Origin: Polynucleobacter aenigmaticus
GTDB taxonomy: Bacteria; Pseudomonadota; Gammaproteobacteria; Burkholderiales; Burkholderiaceae
DNA: 54,370 bases
NCBI RefSeq assembly: GCF_002206635.1
Contig: NZ_NGUO01000018.1
Coordinates: 1-54,370 of the forward strand
Direction of reading: 5' to 3'
This document shows positions 35,814 through 43,944 of this stretch, piece by piece. A program made the position numbers and the translations under genes. The notes beneath the pieces are model-generated. The model was not told the DNA's origin. It was given only the letters and a program-made list of their open reading frames with translations, and searched no databases. Numbering within the stretch: position 1 is the stretch's first letter; the number at the start of each line of letters is the position of its first letter.

Positions 35814-36194
35814 ATGCAAGCAGAATCTTCCTTTAATGTTTTAGGTCAGCCATTGGTTCCCTGCTCCTTTGATCCTTTAACGGGGTTCTTTAGAGATGGT
35901 TGCTGCAAGACGAATGAGGAGGATGCGGGAAGCCATCTCGTCTGCGCCGTGCTCACCAATGATTTTTTGCAATTTAGCTTGAGGCGCGGAAATGACCTCA
36001 TTACCCCAAGAGCAGAGTATCAATTTCCGGGCTTGGTTGCGGGAGATCAATGGTGCCTATGCCTGAATCGCTGGATAGAGGCCCTAGAAGCAAACTGTGC
36101 GCCAATGATTAAGCTCGAGAGCACCAATGCAAAAGCTTTGGAAAAAATCTCCCTAGAAACACTGCTACAGTACGCCGCCATAGCAGAAATTTAA
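35814..36194 (+). CDS. DUF2237 family protein
   Basis: This 126-residue protein has the hallmark sequence of DUF2237: NVLGQPL near the start, TGFFRDGCC, DAGSHLVCAVLTNDFLQFS, GNDLITP and FPGLVAGDQWCLCLNRW. Conserved Cys and His residues suggest a metal- or flavin-related site, but the function is unknown. The gene is convergent with the DASH cryptochrome gene and ends two bases from it. Confidence 0.88.
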   Translation: MQAESSFNVLGQPLVPCSFDPLTGFFRDGCCKTNEEDAGSHLVCAVLTNDFLQFSLRRGNDLITPRAEYQFPGLVAGDQWCLCLNRWIEALEANCAPMIKLESTNAKALEKISLETLLQYAAIAEI

Positions 36195-36195
36195 G

Positions 36196-37467
36196 CTATC
36201 CATTGTGCTCAAGCCACAAGCGACGATAAATTGCTTGGGGGTCATGATCTTGGGCCTGCTTGATCACATTAAATGGTCTTCCGCCTCTGGGATCCGTTCC
36301 TCGACCCGCTATATAAAGCCAATTACCTTGATTACTATAAACGTCGTAGTCGATAAGCTGCGCCTCAAACCAAGCTGCACCAGCACGCCAATCTCCCTGC
36401 AGATCATAAATCCAGTAGCTTGCTACGATCTGGCGCATGCGATTTGATAAATAGCCACTCGCCCTTAACTCACGCATACCCGCATCAATCAATGACTCGC
36501 CCGTATCTCCAGAGCACCATTGTTCAAACTTCACTGTATCGAACGGAGTTACATTTTCAGCTAGCTTGCTAAGCCCACGTGCCTGGTATAGGCGCTTTCC
36601 AAACTTAAAGTGAAGGAACCGAAAGTAATCACGCCATAACAACTCAAACCAGAGCCAGTAAGTCCCATCATTGGCACCGTAGCGATTTTCATATGCAGCT
36701 ATCTCTCCAGCAAGGACTCTTGCAGAAATACAACCTAAGGCGAGCCATGGGGAAAACTTACTAGAATAATCTTGACCGATCAGTTGATTTCGCGTTTTCT
36801 TATAGCTATCTGGCAGACGACGCTCAAGATATTGTTTTAGGTGAGCCTGGGCATGACTCTCTCCACCCAAATAGTCGACTTGAATCTGCTCATGATCAAG
36901 CACTGCTTCAGCCACCAGCTCACCAAGGTCATCCATCGGTGGCAATGAAGGAAAGATTTCAGGAGTGTTTACAGGGTTTGTAAACTTGAGTCCCGCAGCC
37001 TCTACTGCCCGACGAAATTCTGTAAAGATGTCAGGCATTTCCTGAACCTCAAAAGGAAAATATTGAGGGTCTAACATGCTCGATTGCCAGAACGTCTGCA
37101 CATCAAGGCCCATCTTTCGTAGCAAGGCGACCTGCTTCAATTCCTCCGGTGCCTCGATTTGCTCGCAATAGATCGCTTTAGCACCTAAGGACTTTGCTAA
37201 TCTCGGAAGCACTTCATTGGGGTGGCCAGTGAATTCAAATAAGCTTGAACCTAATTCTTGCAATTGACCCTTGAGATCCGCTAATGAATCCCTCAGAAAT
37301 TGTTTTCGATGCCCACCCGCCCTCTCAACACCATAGGCATTTAATTGGCCATCTGATTGATGGAGATAAACAGGTAATAGCTGGTCTGCATTCAAACAGG
37401 CCTGCACTAAAGCCGGATTATCTCTAAGGCGTAAATCATTTCGAAACCAGTAGATCAAAACGCTCAC
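36196..37467 (-). CDS. DASH-type cryptochrome (single-strand photolyase)
   Basis: This is a 423-residue photolyase-superfamily protein. The N-terminal antenna domain starts VLIYWFRNDLRLRDNPAL, and the FAD domain has WFELLWRDYFRF and NRMRQIVASYWIYDLQGDWRAGAAWFE. The segment NQGNWLYIAGRGTDPRGGRPFN is typical of the DASH subclass. DASH proteins repair cyclobutane dimers in single-stranded DNA and may also signal. GTG at 37467 directly follows the DUF2256 stop codon. Confidence 0.92.
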   Translation of the reverse strand: MSVLIYWFRNDLRLRDNPALVQACLNADQLLPVYLHQSDGQLNAYGVERAGGHRKQFLRDSLADLKGQLQELGSSLFEFTGHPNEVLPRLAKSLGAKAIYCEQIEAPEELKQVALLRKMGLDVQTFWQSSMLDPQYFPFEVQEMPDIFTEFRRAVEAAGLKFTNPVNTPEIFPSLPPMDDLGELVAEAVLDHEQIQVDYLGGESHAQAHLKQYLERRLPDSYKKTRNQLIGQDYSSKFSPWLALGCISARVLAGEIAAYENRYGANDGTYWLWFELLWRDYFRFLHFKFGKRLYQARGLSKLAENVTPFDTVKFEQWCSGDTGESLIDAGMRELRASGYLSNRMRQIVASYWIYDLQGDWRAGAAWFEAQLIDYDVYSNQGNWLYIAGRGTDPRGGRPFNVIKQAQDHDPQAIYRRLWLEHNG

Positions 37468-37653
37468 TTACAGAACCCCGGCCTGATGGGATGATGGCTT
37501 CTTGAGGCGGCAAGCATCCGAGCAATACTTAATGGATTCCCAATTCTTTTCCCAAGATTTCCGCCAAGTCATTTCCCTGCCGCAAGCAACACATAGCTTG
37601 CTGGGCAAAAACGATTTATTGCCTTTAAATCCAGACTTTTCAGATCGCGCCAT
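37468..37653 (-). CDS. DUF2256 family small zinc-ribbon-like protein
   Basis: This is a 61-residue protein with two Cys pairs (CVAC and, later, CSDAC) and the conserved segment REMTWRKSWEKNWESIKYCSDACRLKK. It probably binds zinc. DUF2256 genes are often placed beside DASH cryptochrome genes, as here. I prefer the ATG at 37653 to the TTG nine bases upstream. Confidence 0.85.
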   Translation of the reverse strand: MARSEKSGFKGNKSFLPSKLCVACGREMTWRKSWEKNWESIKYCSDACRLKKPSSHQAGVL

Positions 37654-37710
37654 ACCTACCAATTAAAAAACGAATAGACTCATCACCATACAAAACCTTC
37701 GAGATACACT

Positions 37711-38613
37711 TTGAAAGCTTTTTACACTGACCACTATGTTTTACCACTTCCTGCCGGACACCGCTTCCCGATGGAGAAGTATGGAAAATTGAGAGACTTA
37801 GTTTCTCAATTAGCAGGCGTTTATCTAAAAGACGCGCCTGCTGTTACTGATACTCAAATACTCTATGCACATGATGCGAGCTATCTCATCCAAGTTTTGC
37901 AAGGGAGTCTAAGTCCTCAAGAGCAACAAGAGATTGGCTTTCCCTGGAGCACACAAATGGTTGAGCGCTCTCGCAGGTCAGCAGGCGCAACACTAGCGGC
38001 CGCTAAGATCGCCCTTCAAGAAGGGGTGGCCGTAAATTTAGCTGGAGGCACCCACCATGCCTATCGCAATAAAGGAAGTGGATTCTGCGTGTTTAATGAT
38101 TCAGCAATCGCGGCACGCGCACTTCAGAAAGAAATACACCCAAAGCTGAAAGTTGCTATCGTTGATCTTGATGTGCATCAGGGTAATGGCACGGCATCCA
38201 TCCTAAAAAATGATCCTTCTATTTTTACCTTATCAATTCATGGGGAAAATAATTTCCCTTTTACAAAAGAAGTTAGCGATCTTGATATTGGCTTGCCAGA
38301 TGGTACTGGCGATGAATCTTATTTAGAGGCACTCCACCAAGGCTTAGAAAAATTGGGGGAACGGTTCAAGCCTGACTTCATTATTTACTTAGCTGGCGCC
38401 GATCCTCACGAAGGAGATCGCCTGGGAAAATTGAGTATCACTAAAGATGGTATGCGCCAGCGGGACGTATGCGTGTTCCAATTTGGCTTAGATCATCAGA
38501 TTCCCATAGCATTTAGCATGGCGGGCGGATATGGCAAAGAAATTCAGTCGACAGTGGACATTCATTTCCAAACTATTCAAACTGCGCTGCAATACCAGAA
38601 AAGGTATGCATGA
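37711..38613 (+). CDS. Histone deacetylase-superfamily protein
   Basis: This is a zinc-dependent amidohydrolase of the arginase/deacetylase fold, 300 residues. The HH pair lies at 115-116 (GGTHHAYRNKG), zinc ligands D152 or D154 and H156 in VDLDVHQGNG, and D231 in AGADPHEGDRLG. In bacteria such enzymes act on acetylated polyamines or small molecules; the substrate is unknown. It begins with TTG at 37711. It is divergent from DUF2256. Confidence 0.9.
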   Translation: MKAFYTDHYVLPLPAGHRFPMEKYGKLRDLVSQLAGVYLKDAPAVTDTQILYAHDASYLIQVLQGSLSPQEQQEIGFPWSTQMVERSRRSAGATLAAAKIALQEGVAVNLAGGTHHAYRNKGSGFCVFNDSAIAARALQKEIHPKLKVAIVDLDVHQGNGTASILKNDPSIFTLSIHGENNFPFTKEVSDLDIGLPDGTGDESYLEALHQGLEKLGERFKPDFIIYLAGADPHEGDRLGKLSITKDGMRQRDVCVFQFGLDHQIPIAFSMAGGYGKEIQSTVDIHFQTIQTALQYQKRYA

Positions 38614-38761
38614 ATTACTTTTTTTGCCAGACAATCTGCATAAGGTTTTTTGCGTCATTCAACTGTTAATTCTCTAATTACAGCATTCCACCGTAGTTTG
38701 ACTGCAAGTCATGGCCCAAGAAATCATCTGCATTGGTCATATACTCACCATTAGATAAAAT

Positions 38762-39673
38762 ATGAGCCTTATGTGTCGCTTTCGGCTTGCCCCTCTCTTC
38801 TTTGCCTTATTCATACCATTAATGGCGTGGGCAATTGATTTGCAGCCAAACGATATCGTTGCGCCGCCACCAGATAAGAATCTCATCACGATTAGCTATT
38901 TCAATACAGAGAACTCGACTCTGTATAAGAATGGCTCCGTTGGCACCGTCCCTCCAGCTCGACTTTATACAAACCCTGTCATTGATACTCAAAGCGCAAT
39001 TCTGCGCGGTGCCAGAACTTACACGCTAGGAGAGCTGCCGGCCGTCTCCTATATTCAACTACCCTATGGAACAGTAAGGCCAGCAGGGTCTCTTGGAGGC
39101 TTATCAAGCGATACTGGAATCGGTGACCTCACTATTGCAACGGCGATATGGCCCTATGCCGATAAAGTCAACAGAACTTACGTTGGTATCGCAGGTTATT
39201 TGATTAGCCCCACCGGCAGTTATTCCAGCCAGAGAGCATTCAATCTTAGTGAGAATCGCTTTAGAACAGATTTGCAGATTGGGTTTCAGACGTCTATTGC
39301 TAATAGCATTGATGGCATGGTCGCAGTAGATACCATGTGGTTTGGCGGCAATAGTCAGTGTGCGGCTGCATGTGGTACCGCTACTAATGCGTCACTACTG
39401 CAAAAACCTCTGACTACCACCCAGCTTGGGCCTATTTGGCGAATCAACCAAACCTTTACCGTAGGTGCGTCCTATTTTTATGTGGCTGGCGGCGCAACAA
39501 CCATCAACAGTAGGTATCTAAATAACGTAGTTAATACCCAGAGATTTTTATTGAGCAGCCAAGCACATACGCCGATTGGCAGAATTTCATTGCAGTATGG
39601 CCGGGATATGGAAATTAAGAACGGATTCATACAAACCCGCGTATTAGCGCTACGACTGATGAAAGACTTTTAA
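38762..39673 (+). CDS. Outer-membrane transporter, MetA-pathway-of-phenol-degradation type
   Basis: This is a 303-residue protein with a signal peptide (to about 25, WAIDL) and a beta-barrel-like alternation, ending in the C-terminal Phe (LMKDF) used by the BAM machinery. Segments GIGDLTIATAIWPY and GYLISPTGSY match the family PF13557. Such proteins are thought to pass hydrophobic compounds into the cell. It stands alone between the deacetylase gene and the convergent channel gene. Confidence 0.8.
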   Translation: MSLMCRFRLAPLFFALFIPLMAWAIDLQPNDIVAPPPDKNLITISYFNTENSTLYKNGSVGTVPPARLYTNPVIDTQSAILRGARTYTLGELPAVSYIQLPYGTVRPAGSLGGLSSDTGIGDLTIATAIWPYADKVNRTYVGIAGYLISPTGSYSSQRAFNLSENRFRTDLQIGFQTSIANSIDGMVAVDTMWFGGNSQCAAACGTATNASLLQKPLTTTQLGPIWRINQTFTVGASYFYVAGGATTINSRYLNNVVNTQRFLLSSQAHTPIGRISLQYGRDMEIKNGFIQTRVLALRLMKDF

Positions 39674-39686
39674 GCGGCTAGTTTAC

Positions 39687-40154
39687 TTATTTATACTGCT
39701 GAGTCTGAGTAGTCTTATACACGGTCCAGTATTTCTGCATCTCAATGAACAGAAATGAAGCTGACCAAGTAATCAGAATAAAACCAGTGAGCGCCTCTAC
39801 TCCAGTCAGATATCTCAAATAACCTTGAGCAACAATTTCACCGTAACCCAGCGTTGTAAAGGTTACGAATGATAGATACGCACAGTCCAGCAGGGTTCCG
39901 TGGCCCGAAAGATTGCCTACAAGACCCCCCATCACGGGAAACTGCATGGTGAAGAAGTAGCCCAAAGCAAAAAGCCAAATCTCGAGTACGTGGGCAATAA
40001 AAATGGCGCCAACACCTATCAGAACCCTAAATCGAGGTGGAATATGTGCCACCCTGGGCAAATTTTTATCCAACTGAAAAAGGGCCTTGTAATGCAACAA
40101 GATCGCTATAAGCGCTAATGATCCATTAATGATGAAGGCGGTAATAAGTAGCAT
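39687..40154 (-). CDS. Small two-helix-type potassium channel protein
   Basis: This 155-residue membrane protein has an N-terminal helix (1-23), a further one (about 48-72), a pore region and a final helix (about 130-150). The selectivity-filter motif FTTLGYGE at about 115-122 contains the GYG signature of potassium channels. There is no RCK regulatory domain. A strong hairpin sits six bases upstream of its ATG. Confidence 0.88.
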   Translation of the reverse strand: MLLITAFIINGSLALIAILLHYKALFQLDKNLPRVAHIPPRFRVLIGVGAIFIAHVLEIWLFALGYFFTMQFPVMGGLVGNLSGHGTLLDCAYLSFVTFTTLGYGEIVAQGYLRYLTGVEALTGFILITWSASFLFIEMQKYWTVYKTTQTQQYK

Positions 40155-40160
40155 GGAAAA

Positions 40161-40185
40161 TTATCCCCCATTTTCAGGGGGATAA
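40161..40185 (-). promoter_or_regulatory. Strong hairpin just upstream of the channel start codon
   Basis: TTATCCCCC (40161-40169) pairs perfectly with GGGGGATAA (40177-40185) around a seven-base loop. In the direction of transcription it begins within five bases of the stop codon of the preceding gene and ends six bases before the channel ATG at 40154, and it is followed by TTTT. It could be a weak terminator, or a structure masking the purine-rich GGGGGA as a ribosome-binding site. Confidence 0.6.
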
Positions 40186-40189
40186 ATAA

Positions 40190-40594
40190 TTAACCAGTAA
40201 TTACGGTATCGCCTTTTAAGGCATCAGCCTTGGCAAAATATTTTTTTGCGTAAGCCAATAACTGCCCATCAGTAGGATGGTCCACAGTCTCAATACCCAC
40301 CACCTTTTCAGCAGTCAAATGATCATGCTTTGTAGCATGCTTCATCAACTCTAATTTTGCAGAGCCCGGCCCAACAATTAAAATCTCTTTAGATTCTTTA
40401 ACAGCCTGAATGACTTCATGCAAATAATGTTGATCAGGAGCAGCTTGTGCGCCACTCACAGAGCCACTTTTATGATGAATGTTTTTGTGAGTAGATCTTG
40501 TCTTAATGACTTCACTCTCACTCGCGGTGGGATTGAAATAAATGACATGCGCTTCTTGATGATCAATCCAAATAACTGAGTGATTAAATGACAT
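40190..40594 (-). CDS. eRF1-domain-like protein (annotated elsewhere as translational machinery protein)
   Basis: This 134-residue cytoplasmic protein resembles bacterial archaeo-eRF1 relatives: an N-terminal SVIWIDHQEAHVIYF strand pair and a LIVGPGSAKLELMKHATKHDHL segment. The family is uncharacterised. It is 46 bases downstream of the DUF1488-like gene and upstream of the channel gene. A ribosome-associated or hibernation role is speculative. Confidence 0.7.
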   Translation of the reverse strand: MSFNHSVIWIDHQEAHVIYFNPTASESEVIKTRSTHKNIHHKSGSVSGAQAAPDQHYLHEVIQAVKESKEILIVGPGSAKLELMKHATKHDHLTAEKVVGIETVDHPTDGQLLAYAKKYFAKADALKGDTVITG

Positions 40595-40640
40595 ATTTTC
40601 TTTCTAATTAAACAATGGGATAGTAAAAACAATAAAACGA

Positions 40641-40904
40641 TTAATCTAAGACTAGGTCATGGCTGAATAAGTGAATGGCACCCTCTATGGCGTGGCCATT
40701 CAAAATCTTTTGTTCAGCTATCGAGAGCAATTTTAATTGATGATTTTTAAACAATTGCAGCGCATTTGTCTCAACACCATCAACATCTAAATCCTGCAAG
40801 GCTTCATAACTAAAAGTGCACTTTAGAGGTTTACCATCAAGCATAGCTGGATAGGAGACATCGCCATTCTCCAAAATAGACGCGGGACCAATAAATTCAA
40901 GCTT
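40641..40904 (-). CDS. DUF1488-like protein
   Basis: This 87-residue small acidic protein has a MKLEFIGPASILENG start and DGKPLKCTFSYEALQDL, which fits DUF1488 moderately well. Its role is unknown. The ATG at 40904 has a purine-rich AGAGAG upstream; the longer frame starts with a non-ATG codon. A near-consensus Fnr box lies 72-85 bases upstream. Confidence 0.6.
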   Translation of the reverse strand, partial: KLEFIGPASILENGDVSYPAMLDGKPLKCTFSYEALQDLDVDGVETNALQLFKNHQLKLLSIAEQKILNGHAIEGAIHLFSHDLVLD

Positions 40905-40975
40905 CATAAGGGAACTCTCTCTTTTAAGAATAATCAAACAGCTTTGATATTTTGACTCTTATTGGACAGCAGCGC

Positions 40976-40989
40976 TTGATGCATGTCAA
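40976..40989 (-). promoter_or_regulatory. Near-consensus Fnr box upstream of the DUF1488-like gene
   Basis: TTGATGCATGTCAA (+ strand) matches TTGAT-N4-ATCAA at nine of ten defined positions. Its centre lies about 79 bases from the DUF1488-like ATG. Unlike the ccoN box, no clear -10 element lies 32 bases from the centre, so its function is uncertain. Confidence 0.38.
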
Positions 40990-41007
40990 ACTCTTTGCCC
41001 ATGTTTG

Positions 41008-41826
41008 CTATTGAGCGTCTGTTTTTCGCTGCATCAAAAAGTTTTGAGCAGTTCTAGCCAGATGAATATCGTGAACTTGTCCTAGGGATGAGGCGCATCT
41101 CAAGAGGTCTTCTGCAGGTGAACTGAGAGCTGCGCCCTGGCTCACAAACAAAATTTGATTCATTCGGTCATCTTCCATTACCAATACAGAGGGATACTCA
41201 AAGATGCGATCGACTCTTTCTTGGTAGACTTGATTTAGCCCTGCCGCCCCAGAAAAATTAATCACCAATACTCCATTGGGATTCAAGCAGGCCAAACAGC
41301 TGGCATAAAAATCCTCGCTACATAGTTGAGCTGCCTGCCCCAACTTGGTATATCCATCGATTAGCAATATGTCATATTTCTCTTCAGTATTTCTGAAATA
41401 CTCAGCCCCATCCGCCTCTAGAACCTGAAAGCGCGAATCATTCTCTGGAACATGGAACTTATCCTTCAATGCAATCACCCGAGCACTATTTTCCAGAACC
41501 ACAATAGAAGACTGAGGCAGATAGTGGTGGCAGTACTTAGCTAGTGATCCACCGCCTAGGCCAATCATGGCAATTTTTTTTGGGTTGGGATGAAAGAGGA
41601 GGAAGCCCATCATCGTCTCGGTGTAACTCACCACTAGGCGAATGGGGGCCTGCATATCCATCAAGCTCTGAGTGGATTCACTATCAAAATAGAGTGCCTT
41701 GAACTTATTGCTTTCCACGATATAGGGCTCGCCCTGCGTACCGTCAAATCTCTCTTTTAACTTAAATAGGCCGTCTTTAATAAGCTGCATACCGGATGGG
41801 TTGAATGCTGATTTAGTCTGGGCCAT
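41008..41826 (-). CDS. Spermidine synthase-like methyltransferase-fold protein
   Basis: This is a 272-residue protein of the polyamine synthase / SAM-dependent fold. The nucleotide-binding glycine loop is IGLGGGSLAKYCHHYLP and the later motif is DILLIDGY, in place of the DVIIVDSSD-type motif of true spermidine synthases. It may therefore be a relative with another function. The frame can start with GTG at 41832 or ATG at 41826; neither has a strong ribosome-binding site. It follows the LeuD-type gene by 56 bases. Confidence 0.75.
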   Translation of the reverse strand: MAQTKSAFNPSGMQLIKDGLFKLKERFDGTQGEPYIVESNKFKALYFDSESTQSLMDMQAPIRLVVSYTETMMGFLLFHPNPKKIAMIGLGGGSLAKYCHHYLPQSSIVVLENSARVIALKDKFHVPENDSRFQVLEADGAEYFRNTEEKYDILLIDGYTKLGQAAQLCSEDFYASCLACLNPNGVLVINFSGAAGLNQVYQERVDRIFEYPSVLVMEDDRMNQILFVSQGAALSSPAEDLLRCASSLGQVHDIHLARTAQNFLMQRKTDAQ

Positions 41827-41882
41827 ATCCACAGAATTGTAAGGCCTGCATGGCTACCCGCCTTATTCAGCATTCTCAATCC

Positions 41883-42530
41883 CTATCCCTTGGCTAAGCG
41901 ATCCACCGTCTTACGTGCAACATCCTTCATCCAAGGCTGCTCATCCCAATGTTGTTGAGCAAAAGCATCGATTTGAGGTTTCAAAGTTAAAGTTAGTCCA
42001 ATCACATCCAACCCCTCCAAAAACATTCGATGATGTCTTGCTGATAGCGAGAATGTAAATTCATATTTAGGAGTACGTACGATGCAACGCTCAATATCAA
42101 TCTCCATCGCAACTGGCCCACCAAGATCATCCGCCTCCTGCATGAGAGCTTGAACTTGATCTTCTGGTAGCGTTACTAATAACAAGCCATTGCCCATCGC
42201 ATTGGAATAGAAAATCTCTGCAAAGCTTGAGGCAATCACTGCTTTAAAGCCATACTGCTGCATACCCCAGACCGCATGTTCGCGACTCGATCCGCAACCA
42301 TAGTTTGAGCCGGCAATCAAAATATTGGTTAATGTATAAGCTGCTTGGTTAAGGAAAAACTCTGGCTTCGGGTTTCCGGCCTCATCGAAACGTAAGTCGT
42401 AAAACAAGCCATCCTTCAGCCCTGATTTATCAATGCCTCGCAAAAATTGCTTTGGCATGACTTGATCAGTATCGAAGTTAGCAATCCGCAGGGCGGCCCC
42501 ATACCCGTGAATATGTGATTGCTTAGGCAT
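41883..42530 (-). CDS. leuD: LeuD-type isomerase/dehydratase small subunit
   Basis: This is the swivel-domain subunit of a 3-isopropylmalate dehydratase-type enzyme, 215 residues. Segments ANFDTDQVMPKQFLR and GSNYGCGSSREHAVWGM are characteristic. The start at 42530 is chosen because AAGGAG stands seven bases upstream; it then overlaps the end of leuC by eight bases. In this neighbourhood there is no leuB, and the surrounding genes are catabolic, so the partner pair may be a paralogue acting on another hydroxy acid. Confidence 0.88.
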   Translation of the reverse strand: MPKQSHIHGYGAALRIANFDTDQVMPKQFLRGIDKSGLKDGLFYDLRFDEAGNPKPEFFLNQAAYTLTNILIAGSNYGCGSSREHAVWGMQQYGFKAVIASSFAEIFYSNAMGNGLLLVTLPEDQVQALMQEADDLGGPVAMEIDIERCIVRTPKYEFTFSLSARHHRMFLEGLDVIGLTLTLKPQIDAFAQQHWDEQPWMKDVARKTVDRLAKG

Positions 42531-43944
42531 GGTTTGCTCCTTGTAATTTCCGAGCATCAGTAATCATGCCTGTCACAGCTGCTGCTGCCGCCATTGCAGG
42601 GCTCATTAAGTGGGTAATCGCCCCTCTACCCTGACGACCTTCAAAATTACGATTCGTTGTGGAGGCACAGCGGGTGCCTGAAGTGAGAACATCGTCATTC
42701 ATAGCAAGACACATGGAGCATCCTGGCTTACGCCATTCGAAGCCAGCGGCAATCAATTTATCGGCGATGCCCTCTGCCTCTGCCTGCGCCTTCACTGCAC
42801 CGGATCCAGGAACTACCATCGCTCGAACTCCAGAGGCAACTCGTCTATCACCAATAGTGGCAACAACTTCACGCAGATCCTCAATCCGTCCATTAGTGCA
42901 AGAACCAATAAATACATGCTGAATCGGCGTACCCTCCAAGGCTTGACCATCAGTGAGCTTGGTATATTTCAAGGCCTGCTCCAGACTTAAACGATCTGCT
43001 GGGTTTTTAAAAGACTCTTTAGTGGGTAGATGTGAGTTAATCGCAATCGCTTGATCTGGGCTTGTTCCCCAGGTCACAAAAGGGGCCATGTCATTAGCAT
43101 TAAACACATACTCTTGATCAAACAGAACCCCTGAATCAGAGTGCAAGGTAGCCCAATACTTCAGGGCGGAGTCTCTGATATTGCCAGTAATATCCGGAGC
43201 TCTCGCCAAAATATAGTCGACGGCAGTGCTATCAGGGGCAATCAAAGCACCGCGTGCGCCTGCCTCCACTGCCATATTGCAGATCGTGAAACGAGCTTCG
43301 GTGCTAAGGGCATCTACTGCGGATCCACAAAACTCCACAACATAACCAATCGCACCTTTAGCGCCAATTTGGCTAATGATATTCAGAATCATATCTTTGG
43401 ATGTCGTGCCCTTCGGCAATAATCCTTTGATTGTGATGCGCATATTTTTTGCCATGCGGTAAACCAAGGTCTGAGTCGCCAAAACATGCTCAACTTCCGA
43501 AGTGCCAATCCCAAAACCTAAAACACCTAAGGCACCATAGGTGGTGGTGTGGCTATCGCCGCAAATCACCACCATTCCCGGACGAATCATTCCATGCTCT
43601 GGCGATACCACATGCTCAATTCCTTGAAGGACATCATTGGTATCAAATAAGGGAATGTTATGTTTAGTGCAATTCTTTTTGAGGTTCCTTGCCTGCAATA
43701 GAGAGGCGGGATCTGCAATTCTTCTGGGCGTTTCATTGTGAGTGGGGATGATGTGGCTCACTACAGAAACGTTCTGACCAGGAACTGGCACTCCACGGCT
43801 CTTTCCATCTAAACCAGAGAAGGCTTGCGGACTGGTGTATTCATTCATCAAATGCAGGTCGCAGAACAGCAGCACATTTTCCTCATCTAATACGGCTACC
43901 GTATGCGCATCCACCAATTTTTGATACAAGGTTTTGTTGCTCAT
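42523..43944 (-). CDS. leuC: LeuC-type isomerase/dehydratase large subunit
   Basis: This 473-residue protein is an aconitase-family large subunit. Three cysteines bind the 4Fe-4S cluster: C349 in GSCTNGR, and C409 and C412 in PGCSMCLAMN. Active-site segments CGDSHTTTYGALG and SNRNFEGRQG-like TNRNFEGRQGRG are present. Compared with the usual LeuC, the N-terminal active-site stretch reads HIIPTHNETPRRIADP. Its first codon overlaps the last base of the dehalogenase gene, a coupled arrangement that also suggests a catabolic rather than a leucine-biosynthetic role. Confidence 0.88.
   Translation of the reverse strand: MSNKTLYQKLVDAHTVAVLDEENVLLFCDLHLMNEYTSPQAFSGLDGKSRGVPVPGQNVSVVSHIIPTHNETPRRIADPASLLQARNLKKNCTKHNIPLFDTNDVLQGIEHVVSPEHGMIRPGMVVICGDSHTTTYGALGVLGFGIGTSEVEHVLATQTLVYRMAKNMRITIKGLLPKGTTSKDMILNIISQIGAKGAIGYVVEFCGSAVDALSTEARFTICNMAVEAGARGALIAPDSTAVDYILARAPDITGNIRDSALKYWATLHSDSGVLFDQEYVFNANDMAPFVTWGTSPDQAIAINSHLPTKESFKNPADRLSLEQALKYTKLTDGQALEGTPIQHVFIGSCTNGRIEDLREVVATIGDRRVASGVRAMVVPGSGAVKAQAEAEGIADKLIAAGFEWRKPGCSMCLAMNDDVLTSGTRCASTTNRNFEGRQGRGAITHLMSPAMAAAAAVTGMITDARKLQGANHA

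Noticed and set aside
38695..38712. TGACT-GCA-AGTCA partial palindrome upstream of the outer-membrane transporter gene
   Set aside because: The arms are only five bases and no known operator matches. It could easily be chance.
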